Shown piece by piece: positions 8,508 through 17,310 of a stretch of 64,000 nucleotides of DNA. The stretch spans positions 1 to 64,000 of the forward strand of contig NZ_VKCZ01000011.1 in assembly GCF_009299835.1 (NCBI RefSeq), written 5' to 3'. The translations under genes and the position numbers were made by a program. The DNA is from Microlunatus speluncae. Lineage in GTDB: Bacteria; Actinomycetota; Actinomycetes; Propionibacteriales; Propionibacteriaceae. How positions within the stretch are numbered: position 1 is the first letter of the stretch; every line of letters begins with the position of its first letter. Below the pieces are notes generated by a model. That model worked only from the letters and a program-made list of their open reading frames with translations. It did not search any database and was not told the DNA's origin.

Positions 8508-8641
8508 CAGACCAGGTGACCTGCCGCGATCATCGATGCATCGGACTTGCCCAGCGGCAGGGTCGAGAACTCGGTCCGCTCAGACAGCGGACTCAATGAT
8601 CTTGTGTGCCCGTCCATGCCTACATCCTCGTTCGTCAGAAT

Positions 8642-8681
8642 GGGGAAGATCCGGCCGGGAGTACCCGGCGAGATCTTCCCC
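8642..8681 (-). terminator. Hairpin downstream of the second enolase-superfamily gene
   Basis: GGGGAAGATC (8642-8651) pairs with GATCTTCCCC (8672-8681); the 20-nt inner part can pair further. It lies 42 bp after the stop of the minus-strand operon and probably ends its transcription. Between 8508 and 8641 I see no gene. Confidence 0.6.
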
Positions 8682-8723
8682 GTTCCGCTGCTGCCAGGCG
8701 CGCCGGACCAGCGACCGAGTCCC

Positions 8724-9770
8724 TCAGTCGTTCCAGCTCGCCAACCCGGGCTGATCGGGCAGGGGGTAGCAGCCGTCGATCAAGGAGATGGGACTGTTGT
8801 CGGGCAGGAGTCCACTCTCGACGTAGATCGTGTTGGGCAGGGCGGCGAGGACATGGATGTGGGCACCACCGCCGTGCGAGGCGTACGGGATATTGAAGCC
8901 GGCCGCCATCAGTCCGATCTCGTAGCAGTCGGTGATCCCACCGGCCCGCCGAAGATCAGGTTGCACGATGCCGACACCGCCACCCTCGATCAGCTCCCGG
9001 AACGACGCCTGACCATAACGGTTCTCACCGGTGGCGATCGGGATGTCGAGCTTCTCGGCCAGCTTGATGTGACTGGCCGTATCGGCGGCAGGCAAGGGCT
9101 CCTCGAACCAGCGGCAGCCCAGGTCCTCGTACACCCGACCACGGCGCAGGGCTTCGGTGTAGTCGAAGGCCTGATTGGCGTCGACCATCAGGGCCGCGTC
9201 GTCGCCGATGATCTTGCGGACGGCGCCGACCCGTTCAAGATCTTCGCTCAGGGGGCCGCCGCCCACCTTGACCTTGACGCCCCGAAAGCCCTGCTCCATG
9301 GCCTTGGCGCTGACGCGTTCCAGGCCGGCGATGTCGAGCTCCAGCCAGCCGACCATGGCGTAGGTCGGGATGGCCGACCGTTGCGCGCCGAGCAGCCGCC
9401 AGACCGGGACTCCCAGCGCCTTGCCCTGAAGATCCCACAGGGCCTGGTCGATCGCCGCCATGCCGAAGGTCGACAAGCCTTGGGTGCCCTGATAGTCGGT
9501 CAAGGAGCGGAGCCGCGATCGGATGCCGCGGATGAACGCGGGATCCTCGCCGATGATCTCCGGTGCCAGCTGCCGCTCGATGATCATGGCGAGCACGTCC
9601 GGCGAGCTTGCCTCGCGGCCGAAGTAGATCCGGCTCCGGCCGGTCACGCCGTCGTCGGTCTCGATCGTTACCGTCGTGTGGCCGTTGCGATCCAGCAGCT
9701 GGATCGCATCCCGGACCGCGTGGCCCTTGGCTTCGGAGGCCGCGGTGACCTCCACCTTGGTGATCTTCAT
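8724..9770 (-). CDS. Enolase-superfamily sugar-acid dehydratase/racemase (MR subgroup)
   Basis: A 348-residue enzyme of the mandelate racemase/muconate lactonizing group, which abstracts the proton next to a carboxylate. Visible features are the KxK motif in GVKVKVGG, the Mg ligands Asp in MVDANQ, Glu in WFEEPL and Glu in ATGEN, then the Asp of QPDLRRAGG and the His of YASHGGG that form the His-Asp dyad of the MR subgroup. The ATG at 9770 overlaps the stop of the binding-protein gene by one base (TGATG), so translation is coupled. It is the last gene of the operon; the exact sugar acid is unknown. Confidence 0.85.
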   Translation of the reverse strand: MKITKVEVTAASEAKGHAVRDAIQLLDRNGHTTVTIETDDGVTGRSRIYFGREASSPDVLAMIIERQLAPEIIGEDPAFIRGIRSRLRSLTDYQGTQGLSTFGMAAIDQALWDLQGKALGVPVWRLLGAQRSAIPTYAMVGWLELDIAGLERVSAKAMEQGFRGVKVKVGGGPLSEDLERVGAVRKIIGDDAALMVDANQAFDYTEALRRGRVYEDLGCRWFEEPLPAADTASHIKLAEKLDIPIATGENRYGQASFRELIEGGGVGIVQPDLRRAGGITDCYEIGLMAAGFNIPYASHGGGAHIHVLAALPNTIYVESGLLPDNSPISLIDGCYPLPDQPGLASWND

Positions 9771-11083
9771 CAGCCCTGCCCGGCGAGGATCGCGTTGACC
9801 TGGTCGGCGACGCTGCCCAGGGCGTCGGCCGCCGTGCGCTTGCCGCTCCAGACGTCGTCCAGCACCGGGCGATAGACGCCGCGGGCCTGCTGGATGTATT
9901 CGCTGAAGTTCTCGTTCACGGCGTGATCCAGGGCATCGATCGCCACCGGCAGGTTCTCCGGTGCCTTGTCGTCCGGTTCGAAGAGGGCGCCGGCGCTCTT
10001 GCTCACCGGGATGAACCCGCGGGACTTCGCGAAGGCGGCCGACGCCTCCTCCCCGACGCAGTACTTCAGGAACTCCCAGGCCTTGTCCGGATCCTTGGAA
10101 TCCTTGGGGATGGCGAGCACCGTCATCGTGTTCACCGTGGTCCGGCTGACCTTCTTCGGCACCGGGCGGATGTCCCAGTTCACCGTCGCGTTCTCGCGCA
10201 GCCACGGCACGCTGCTGGTCAGCGCCAGCATCATCGCGACCTTGCCGGTGCCGAGTTGGCTCTGCTGCCAGTTCGGCGTGTTCTCGCCGGCGGTGATCGT
10301 CGCGAAGTCGGGGTGCACCTTGTGCTTCAGAGCAAGATCAGCAACCCACTGTACGGCCTCCGCGCCCGGCCCCTCGGCCAACGTGAACCTGGTGCCGTCC
10401 TTGGAATAGATCCCGTCGCTGCCGTTGCTGGTGGTGAAGACCGTCTCCAGCGAAGTGTCCGGGAAGACCAGACAGCCGTACCGCTCGCCTGGCCGGTTGA
10501 GCTCCTTGGCCGCGGCCAGGAAGTCGTCCCAGGTCCAGCCGTCGTCGTTCCAGTCGGTGCTGGGCAGGTCGATGCCGGCCTCCTCGAACGCATCCACGTT
10601 GACGTAGATCACGCCCGGGTTGGTCATGATCGGCCAGGCGGCGTGCTCTCCCCCGGGCTGCTTGGCGAAGTTGAACGCGACCGGGTAGTAGTCCTCGGGC
10701 TTGATGCCGTCCTTGTCCAGGTACGGCTTCAGGTCGAGCAGGGAACCCTCGGCGAAGTAGCCCTTCACGTAGTCGTCGTTGATCCTGATCAACTCCGGCG
10801 GAGCGCCCGACGCCAGCACGGTCCGGAGCTTCGCCTCGAAGTCGTCGCCGCCCGGGACGTTCTGCAGGTCGAGCGTGGTGCCGGTCGATTCGGCCCACTT
10901 GGTGACGGCCGTGGCCAGTGGCGAGCCCTCCGCCGCATCCCAGGTGAGGAAGGAGAAGGTGCCGTCACCGCCGCCGGCTCCCCCGGAGTTGCAGGCGGTC
11001 AGGGCGCCGCCGAGCAGGCCGGCACCGGCGACGGCCCCGAGCCCGGACAGCAGGGTCCGACGGCTGAATGCTGATGTGGTCAT
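9770..11083 (-). CDS. ABC transporter sugar-binding lipoprotein
   Basis: A 437-residue extracellular solute-binding protein of family 1. The N-terminus has a Tat-like twin Arg (SRRTLLSG), a hydrophobic stretch and a lipobox (LTAC, Cys about 31), so it should be exported and lipid-anchored. It feeds the two permeases encoded upstream. The body has the usual SBP_bac_1 pattern (TFSFLTWD near the start, GKVAMMLALTSSVPW late). No ATPase gene is present, as is common in actinomycetes where a shared MsiK-type ATPase serves several sugar importers. Confidence 0.9.
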   Translation of the reverse strand: MTTSAFSRRTLLSGLGAVAGAGLLGGALTACNSGGAGGGDGTFSFLTWDAAEGSPLATAVTKWAESTGTTLDLQNVPGGDDFEAKLRTVLASGAPPELIRINDDYVKGYFAEGSLLDLKPYLDKDGIKPEDYYPVAFNFAKQPGGEHAAWPIMTNPGVIYVNVDAFEEAGIDLPSTDWNDDGWTWDDFLAAAKELNRPGERYGCLVFPDTSLETVFTTSNGSDGIYSKDGTRFTLAEGPGAEAVQWVADLALKHKVHPDFATITAGENTPNWQQSQLGTGKVAMMLALTSSVPWLRENATVNWDIRPVPKKVSRTTVNTMTVLAIPKDSKDPDKAWEFLKYCVGEEASAAFAKSRGFIPVSKSAGALFEPDDKAPENLPVAIDALDHAVNENFSEYIQQARGVYRPVLDDVWSGKRTAADALGSVADQVNAILAGQG

Positions 11084-11183
11084 GGTGTGATTCCTTTCGG
11101 CCGGGACGAGCGACGTGGCTCGGCCGGTCGGTCCGAAGTGGTGTGGCGGTGATGCGGTGCGAAGTTGATCTGTTCGATCATGA

Positions 11184-12266
11184 TCACGCCGTCCGAAGGC
11201 GGGCGATGACCGCGTCGTCCAACTCGACGCCGAGGCCGGGCAGCTCGTGCGGCGTGATCACGCCGTCGACCGGAAGCAGCGGGTTGGTCCAGATCGGGGT
11301 GTCATCGAGGATCGGATTGTGCTCGATGTTGTATTCCTGCGGATAGACGCACGCCGGGGTGCTGACCCAGACGTGGGCGTGTGCCGCGGTGCCGACCGTC
11401 TGCTGGGTGTTGTGGACGGTGATCGGCTTGGTGTACGTGTCGGCAAGAACGGCGATCTTCTTCAGTTCGGTGATGCCGCCGCACTTGATCACGTCGGGCT
11501 GCAGGATGTCGACCCGGCCGACGGTGATCAGATCGCGGAACTGCCAGCTGCTGTATTCCTGCTCGCCGACCGCGATCGGGATGTCGACCGTGTCGGCCAG
11601 TCGCGCGTAGGCCTCGTAGTCGTGCGCGGCCAACGGCTCCTCGAAGTGCCAGACGCCGAGCTCTTCGAGCGCGCGGGCGATCTTGACCGCGGTGTGCGGA
11701 TAGTACGCGTTGTTGACGTCGACCATGATCGGGAAGCCGTCACCGACCGACTCCCGGACGGCGGTGACCGTGGCCACGGTCTGATCGAACCCGTCGTCGT
11801 GCATCCACGGCGTCGCCGAGTGGATCTTGTAACCGTGGAAGCCTTGTTCCTTGAACGAGAGCGCCCGATCGGCCTCCTGCTCCGGCGTCAGGCTGCGCGA
11901 CATCGAGCTCGCGTACACCTTGGTGCCCGACCGGTACTTGCCGCCGAGCAGCTTGTAGACCGGCTGCCCGGTCGCCTTGCCCAGCAGGTCCCACAGCGCG
12001 ATGTCGACGCCGGCGATCGCGTTCAGCTGGGCGCCGCCCGGCCCGAGCTTGAACGGCTTCGTGTACATCCGCCGCCACAGCCGCTCGATGTCGGTCGCCT
12101 CCTCGCCGACCAGCAGCGGCGCGAGCACCGTCGTGACGACCGAGTGGGTGACACTCGCCTTCATCGGGCTGACCTCGCCGATGCCGACCAGTCCCTCGTC
12201 GGTGTGCACCTTGACGAAGTGCAGCCGGTCGAGCAGCACGATCGACTCGACTTCGGTGATGATCAT
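11184..12266 (-). CDS. Enolase-superfamily sugar-acid dehydratase (galactonate dehydratase-like)
   Basis: A 360-residue paralogue of the second enolase-superfamily enzyme in this operon, probably dehydrating an aldonic or uronic acid to a 2-keto-3-deoxy acid. Motifs are GYKIHS after the N-terminal capping domain, MVDVNN, WHFEEPL and AVGEQE for Mg binding, QPDVIKCGG, and the catalytic His of TVHNTQQ. The pattern is closest to the D-galactonate dehydratase/RspA-like groups. It starts 7 bp after the permease stop, with AAAGGA as ribosome binding site. Two such enzymes in one operon suggest successive steps or two substrates. Confidence 0.85.
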   Translation of the reverse strand: MIITEVESIVLLDRLHFVKVHTDEGLVGIGEVSPMKASVTHSVVTTVLAPLLVGEEATDIERLWRRMYTKPFKLGPGGAQLNAIAGVDIALWDLLGKATGQPVYKLLGGKYRSGTKVYASSMSRSLTPEQEADRALSFKEQGFHGYKIHSATPWMHDDGFDQTVATVTAVRESVGDGFPIMVDVNNAYYPHTAVKIARALEELGVWHFEEPLAAHDYEAYARLADTVDIPIAVGEQEYSSWQFRDLITVGRVDILQPDVIKCGGITELKKIAVLADTYTKPITVHNTQQTVGTAAHAHVWVSTPACVYPQEYNIEHNPILDDTPIWTNPLLPVDGVITPHELPGLGVELDDAVIARLRTA

Positions 12267-12273
12267 CGAGCGG

Positions 12274-13188
12274 TCATCCTTTCAGGCCGGACATCGTGAT
12301 GCCCTGGACGAAGTAGCGCTGGGCCAGCAGGAAGATCAACAACGGCGGCAGGATGGTCAACGTGGCGGCCGCCATCATCAGGTTGGTCTGGGTGAAGTAT
12401 TCGCCGCGGAACAGCGCCAGTGCGATCGGCATGGTCTGCAACCGGGTCGAATTGACGAAGATCAACGGGCCGAAGAGATCGTTCCAGGACGCCATGAACG
12501 TCATCACGCCGACCGCGGCCAGGGCCGGCTTCACCTGCGGCAGCATGATCCGCCAGAATATCCCGAACGTCGAGGCACCGTCCAGCTTGCCGGCCTCCTC
12601 GAGCTCCATCGGCACGCCCCGGAAGGCCTGCCGGAGCAGGAAGGTGCCGAAGACCGGGGTCAGCACCTGCGGCACCCACAGCGGCAGGTGGGTGTCGATC
12701 CAGCCGAGCTCGCGGAACAGCATGTACTGCGGCACCAGGTAGACCATGCTCGGGATCATCGCCGTCGACAGCAGCAGCGCGAACGCGGCGCCCTTGAAGG
12801 CGAAGTTGAGCCGGGCGAACGCGTAGCCGGCCATCGAGGCGAACAGCAGCAGGAAGCCGACGTTCAGCGCGGCCAGCTTCACGCTGTTCAGGAAGTACGG
12901 CAGCAGCCCGTCGGCCGCGGCCGTGTAGTTGGACCACAGCACCGACGACGGGAACAGCGTCGGCGGGCTCTGCAGCACTTCGTTCTCGGGCTTCAGCGAC
13001 GCGCTGACCATCCAGATCAACGGAGTGGCGAACAAGATCGCCAGCACGATCAACAGCACGTAGACGAAGACCCGCTGACCGACGTTGCGGGGCCCTCGCC
13101 GGCGGAGCGTGCTCCGACCGGATCGGGCCGCCGCGACGCCGCGCCCCCACCCCTTCGCGACCGGTGCCGGCCGGAGATCAGTTGTCAT
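12274..13188 (-). CDS. Carbohydrate ABC transporter permease (MalG type)
   Basis: A 304-residue membrane protein with six predicted helices and the EAA loop (MELEEAGKLDGAS, about residues 192-204) that contacts the ATPase. It forms the channel together with the MalF-type partner, whose gene overlaps it by 11 bp. The N-terminal ~30 residues are basic and cytoplasmic. Confidence 0.93.
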   Translation of the reverse strand: MTTDLRPAPVAKGWGRGVAAARSGRSTLRRRGPRNVGQRVFVYVLLIVLAILFATPLIWMVSASLKPENEVLQSPPTLFPSSVLWSNYTAAADGLLPYFLNSVKLAALNVGFLLLFASMAGYAFARLNFAFKGAAFALLLSTAMIPSMVYLVPQYMLFRELGWIDTHLPLWVPQVLTPVFGTFLLRQAFRGVPMELEEAGKLDGASTFGIFWRIMLPQVKPALAAVGVMTFMASWNDLFGPLIFVNSTRLQTMPIALALFRGEYFTQTNLMMAAATLTILPPLLIFLLAQRYFVQGITMSGLKG

Positions 13189-14119
13189 AGTGCACCCACC
13201 GCTTCTCGCCCTTCCATTGGATGAAGGTGATCACCGCGATGATCGCGAACAGCACCCAGCCCATCGCCGAGGCGTAGCCGAGCCGGCCCTCGCCGAATGC
13301 GGCCGAATAGATCTTGTAGATGAACACCTGGGTGGCGTTGTTCGGGCCGCCGGAGGTCATCACATAGATGATCCCGAAGACCTGGAACGACGAGATGAAC
13401 TGCATGATCGAGAGGAAGAACAGGTTCGGGGTCAGCAGCGGCAGGGTGACCGACCAGAACCGGCGCCAGGGCGAGGCCCCGTCGACGATTGCCGCCTCCA
13501 GCAGGGAGGCGTTGATCGACTGCAGGCCGGCGAGCAGGATCACCATCGGATAGCCGACGCCCTGCCAGACCGCCACGATGATCACCGCGACCAGCGCGGT
13601 GTTGGAGTCGGAGAGCCAGCCCGGGGCGGGCAGTCCGACGCTCCGCAACAGGGCGTTGATCAAGCCGTTGTTGGGCTCGTACAACCAGAACCAGACGAAG
13701 CCGATCGCCACCACGTTGGTGATCGCCGGGGAGTAGTACAGGGTCCGGAACAGGCCGACCCCGACCACCTTCTGGTTGCACAGCATGGCCAGGGCGAGCC
13801 CGATGCCGATCGAGGCGACGACCACGGCGACCGTGAACACCGCGGTGTGCCAGAGCGAGCTGTAGAAGTCGGGATCGTCGGTGAACAGCCGGGTGTAGTT
13901 CTCCAGGCCGAGGAACTTCGGAGCCCGGAGGCCGGTCCAGTTGGTCAGCGAGACGCCGAGCGACGCGATCACCGGCGCGATCTGGAAGAACAACACGCCA
14001 CCGATCACCGGGCCGGCGAACAGCCAGCCGGCCAGGTTCTGTCGTTTTGATCGCGGACGCCGCCTCGGTGCGCCGGGCCCCGACGCGAGCGGCTGCGGTC
14101 GCATCACTGTGCTGGTCAT
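13178..14119 (-). CDS. Carbohydrate ABC transporter permease (MalF type)
   Basis: A 313-residue inner-membrane permease with a basic N-terminus, about six helices and the EAA-type loop LLEAAIVDGASPW. It overlaps gntR by 4 bp (ATGA) and the MalG-type gene by 11 bp, so the three are translationally coupled. Confidence 0.93.
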   Translation of the reverse strand: MTSTVMRPQPLASGPGAPRRRPRSKRQNLAGWLFAGPVIGGVLFFQIAPVIASLGVSLTNWTGLRAPKFLGLENYTRLFTDDPDFYSSLWHTAVFTVAVVVASIGIGLALAMLCNQKVVGVGLFRTLYYSPAITNVVAIGFVWFWLYEPNNGLINALLRSVGLPAPGWLSDSNTALVAVIIVAVWQGVGYPMVILLAGLQSINASLLEAAIVDGASPWRRFWSVTLPLLTPNLFFLSIMQFISSFQVFGIIYVMTSGGPNNATQVFIYKIYSAAFGEGRLGYASAMGWVLFAIIAVITFIQWKGEKRWVHYDN

Positions 14120-14826
14120 GATGCCTGCGACGGCTCCTCACGGACTTGTTGTTGATGTTGGTCGAACGCCTTGCGCAGCCGTGACCGGGACGCGGCCAGG
14201 TGCGCGGCCATCGCCGCGGTCGCCGCCTCGCTGTCCCGGGTCCGGATCGCGGTGATGATCCGGTCGTGCTCGGTGAGCGCGTCCTCGGTGACCGAGGAAT
14301 CGCGGAGCAGCCGGAACAGCTGCAGATGCGCATGGAGCTTGGCGAAGATCTCGCTGAAGTAGCCGTTGCCGGTCGCGTCGATCAGCGCCCGGTGCAACTC
14401 GGCGTCGGACCGGGCGAACGCGCCGTAGGACAACTCGCCCGACTCGTAGCCGTCCCGCATCTCCGCGGCCAACCGGGTGATTGTCTCGATCTGGCCGCGT
14501 TGGTGCCTTCCCGCGGCCAGCCCGGAGCAGAACGGCTCGATCAGGAAGCGGGCCTCGAACAGGTCCTCGAAGCGCGCCGCCGACAGTCGAGGGGTAGCAG
14601 AATATCCGATCAGATGCTTCTTCTCGACCAGATCCTCGGCCTCCAGCCGAAGCAGCGACTCCCGGACGGGTGTCTGCGACACCCCGAGTTGACGGCTGAT
14701 CGCGTCCACCCGGATCCGCTGGCCGGGCTCGATCTCACCGTCGATCAACATGGCCAGAAGGCGTTCATAGATGCGATCGCTGACGCTCGTCCGCTCGGTC
14801 CGTTCGTCGTCCGGCGCTTCGCCCAT
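14116..14826 (-). CDS. GntR family regulator (FadR/FCD type)
   Basis: A 236-residue regulator with an N-terminal winged helix (about 15-80; ISRQLGVSQTPVRESLLRLE) and a C-terminal all-helical FCD ligand domain (about 90-215; RFLIEPFCSGL, DAELHRALIDATGN) of the kind that binds organic acids through a metal site. GGAGG lies 4 nt before the ATG. As the first gene of the import operon and divergent from the dehydrogenase set, it probably represses both and responds to a sugar-acid pathway intermediate. Confidence 0.92.
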   Translation of the reverse strand: MGEAPDDERTERTSVSDRIYERLLAMLIDGEIEPGQRIRVDAISRQLGVSQTPVRESLLRLEAEDLVEKKHLIGYSATPRLSAARFEDLFEARFLIEPFCSGLAAGRHQRGQIETITRLAAEMRDGYESGELSYGAFARSDAELHRALIDATGNGYFSEIFAKLHAHLQLFRLLRDSSVTEDALTEHDRIITAIRTRDSEAATAAMAAHLAASRSRLRKAFDQHQQQVREEPSQAS

Positions 14827-14875
14827 TTCGCCTCCTTGCTGTTCGGGTCGACCTCGATGGCTTGCTGATCGTATC

Positions 14876-14909
14876 TGATCTGATTTATGGTGACAATGCT
14901 TTCAGATCA
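14876..14909. promoter_or_regulatory. Candidate operator in the divergent gntR/Ldh region
   Basis: TGATCTGA (14876-14883) and TCAGATCA (14902-14909) are perfect reverse complements, 18 bp apart, inside the 110-bp region between the two divergent transcripts. TGGTGACA between the arms resembles part of a FadR-type box. It is the most likely binding site for the GntR protein. Confidence 0.5.
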
Positions 14910-14936
14910 AGATCCGATCAACCAGGAGGCACCGTC

Positions 14937-15992
14937 GTGCGGGTTCCCCTTGCCACCGCTCGGGCATTGGCCACCGAGGTCCTGGTCGGCGCCGGTGTCT
15001 CGGCCCGCCATGCGGCGCAGCAGGCCGCGGTGCTGGTCGACGCCGAGGCGCGTCAGGTCCCGTCGCACGGTCTGTTACGGCTGCCGCGACTGGTCCGCCG
15101 GATCGCCGGCGGGGTCGCCGACCCGCGGACCTGCGGCAGTCACACCTGGCTCAGCCCGACCTATCTGCGGGTCGACGGTGAGCAGGGGCTGGGGCCGCCC
15201 GTCGCGCTGCACGCCTTGGACGCGGTGATCACCGCGGCGGAGCAGAGCGGGGTCGCCACCGCGGCGATCACCCGCAACAACCATCTGGGCATGCTCGGCT
15301 ACTACGCCCGGGTCGTGGCGGGCCGCGGCCTGGCCTGTCTGGCGATGACGACCAGCGAGCCGTTGGTCCACCCGTGGGGCGGCAGCCGGGCCATGATCGG
15401 CACCAACCCGTTGGCCATCGCGGTGCCGGCCGAGCCGCAGCCGCTGGTGCTGGACATGGCCACCTCGATGATCTCGATGGGCCGGGTTCATGATCATGCT
15501 CGGCGCGGCCGCCCGCTCGACCCGGGCTGGGCGCTCGACGCCGAGGGTCGACCGACCACCGATGCGGCCGCGGCCATGGACGGCTCGCTCGCACCGTTCG
15601 GCGGCGCCAAGGGATATGCGCTGGGCCTCGCCCTCGGCGCGATCGTCAGCTTCGTCACCGGTTCGGTCCCCGATGTCGACGTACGCGGGACGCTCGACGA
15701 CGAGTTCCCCAGCGGCAAGGGCGATCTGTTCATCGTGCTGAAGGGCGCGCAGCGGCCGATCGCCGACTTCCTTGATCAGATCCGGGCCACGCCACCCATC
15801 AATGGCGATCGCCCGGTCACCGTGCCCGGTGACGGCGGCGAGCGCCGGGCCCGGGCGGCACAGGACTCCGGAATCGATCTCGACGACGGGCTGTGGTCGG
15901 AGTTGCTGGCGCTCCGGGCCGCGACCGATCCCGTCGCCCGGGCCAACCGCGGACAAGCCAGCCAGGAAAGTGAGGAATCGTGTCGACTGTGA
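14937..15992 (+). CDS. Ldh-type (LDH2/malate dehydrogenase-like) oxidoreductase
   Basis: A 351-residue NAD(P)-dependent oxidoreductase of the Ldh_2 family (malate/L-lactate, ureidoglycolate or diketogulonate reductase type). Family signatures are HAAQQAAVLVDAEARQVPSHG, TRNNHLGMLGYY, the GTNPLAIAVP loop and FGGAKGYALGLALG. I chose the GTG at 14937 because AGGAGG lies 8 nt before it; upstream in-frame codons do not match the family. It overlaps the next gene by 13 bp and probably oxidises or reduces a keto/hydroxy acid of the sugar-acid pathway. Confidence 0.88.
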   Translation: MRVPLATARALATEVLVGAGVSARHAAQQAAVLVDAEARQVPSHGLLRLPRLVRRIAGGVADPRTCGSHTWLSPTYLRVDGEQGLGPPVALHALDAVITAAEQSGVATAAITRNNHLGMLGYYARVVAGRGLACLAMTTSEPLVHPWGGSRAMIGTNPLAIAVPAEPQPLVLDMATSMISMGRVHDHARRGRPLDPGWALDAEGRPTTDAAAAMDGSLAPFGGAKGYALGLALGAIVSFVTGSVPDVDVRGTLDDEFPSGKGDLFIVLKGAQRPIADFLDQIRATPPINGDRPVTVPGDGGERRARAAQDSGIDLDDGLWSELLALRAATDPVARANRGQASQESEESCRL

Positions 15993-17200
15993 GTCCCGGA
16001 TTGCTGCGGGCGCCCCGAACGGTGATCTTCGGGCCGGGCCAGCGTCAGGTGCTGGGCCGTCAGGTCGCCGGTATCGGCAAGACCGCGCTGGTCTGCACCG
16101 ATCGTCGCCTCGCCGGCTCCCCCGAGCTGGCGATCATGATCGAAGACCTGAGTGATCATGGTGTGTCGGTCGCCGTCTGGTCCGAGACCGAGGCCGAGCT
16201 GCCGAGTGAGAACATCGCGACCTGTCACGCGGCGATGGCCGACCGCGGCATCGACGTCGTGATCGGCATCGGCGGCGGCAGCTGTCTCGACATGGCCAAG
16301 GCCGTCGCGCTGCTGCTGGCCCACGGCGGTCCGCTGGATCGGTACTACGGCGAATACGCGGTGCCGGGGCCGGTGCTGCCGATCGTCGCTGTGCCGACGA
16401 CGGCCGGCACCGGTTCGGAGGCCACGCCGGTCTGCGTCCTGACCGACGCCCGGCGGGAGCTGAAGACCGGGATCTCCTCGCCGGAGCTGATCCCGACCAT
16501 CGCGATCTGCGACCCCGAGCTGACCGTCTCCTGCCCGACCGCCCTGACCGCGAGTGCCGGTGCCGACGCGTTGACGCATCTGGTCGAATCGTTCACGGCG
16601 ATCCGCCGACCGGCCACGGTGTTGAGCGAACAGCGGGTCTTCATCGGCAAGAACGCCATCAGTGATCACTACGCCCGCTGGGGTCTGCAACTGATCGCCA
16701 CGGCACTGCCGGCCGCCGTCGAGGATCCGAGTGATCTTGCCGCGCGTGCCGACACGATGCTGGCCGCGAACGCCGGCGGGTTCGCCCTCGGCGTCGCCGG
16801 GACCGCGGCCGCGCACGCGCTGCAGTATCCGATCGGCGCGATCACCCATACCCCGCACGGGGTCGGAGTCGGCGTCCTGCTGCCGTACGTGATGCGCTTC
16901 AACGTGCCGGAGCGGGTCGGCGAGTTCGCCGAGATCGGCCGGCTGCTCGGGCAGTCCGCCGACAGCGAGCGCGAGCTGGCGTTGAAGGGGATCGAGGCGG
17001 TGGACGCGATCCTGACCAAGATCGGGATCCCGAAGACGCTCGCCGACATCGGCCTGACCGAAGATCGACTCGAGTACGTGGCGGAGCAGGGCCTCGTGTC
17101 GAAGCGGCTGGCGGAGAACAATCCGCGCCCGCTCGATGTCGACGCCATGCGGCAGATCGTCACCGCTGCCTACCGCGGCGATCTCACCCTGCCGTTCTGA
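15980..17200 (+). CDS. Iron-containing alcohol dehydrogenase
   Basis: A 406-residue group III (Fe-ADH) enzyme. The NAD-binding GIGGGSCLDMAKAVALL motif is at about 95-111, the family signature covers the middle, and metal ligands are in GADALTHLVE, HALQYPIGAITHTPHG. Homologues include lactaldehyde reductase, maleylacetate reductase and 1,3-propanediol dehydrogenase. Next to an aldehyde dehydrogenase it may reduce or oxidise an aldolase product such as lactaldehyde or glycolaldehyde. GTG start overlapping the Ldh-type gene. Confidence 0.9.
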   Translation: MSTVSPGLLRAPRTVIFGPGQRQVLGRQVAGIGKTALVCTDRRLAGSPELAIMIEDLSDHGVSVAVWSETEAELPSENIATCHAAMADRGIDVVIGIGGGSCLDMAKAVALLLAHGGPLDRYYGEYAVPGPVLPIVAVPTTAGTGSEATPVCVLTDARRELKTGISSPELIPTIAICDPELTVSCPTALTASAGADALTHLVESFTAIRRPATVLSEQRVFIGKNAISDHYARWGLQLIATALPAAVEDPSDLAARADTMLAANAGGFALGVAGTAAAHALQYPIGAITHTPHGVGVGVLLPYVMRFNVPERVGEFAEIGRLLGQSADSERELALKGIEAVDAILTKIGIPKTLADIGLTEDRLEYVAEQGLVSKRLAENNPRPLDVDAMRQIVTAAYRGDLTLPF

Positions 17201-17212
17201 CCGCCCGGGCGT

Positions 17213-17260
17213 CGTTCCCTGAGCTCATCCCGATCACCGTTCCCTGAGCCTGTCGAAGGG
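17213..17260 (+). repeat. One partial and one full CCTTCGACAGG-type repeat
   Basis: A truncated copy (17213-17225) and a full 23-bp copy (17238-17260) in the same orientation fill most of the 110-bp gap between the iron alcohol dehydrogenase and the aldehyde dehydrogenase genes. Confidence 0.8.
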
Positions 17261-17310
17261 CAGGCCCGACTCTCGCTGCGACAGTCCGCCCCACACCAGA
17301 AGGAACTTCG

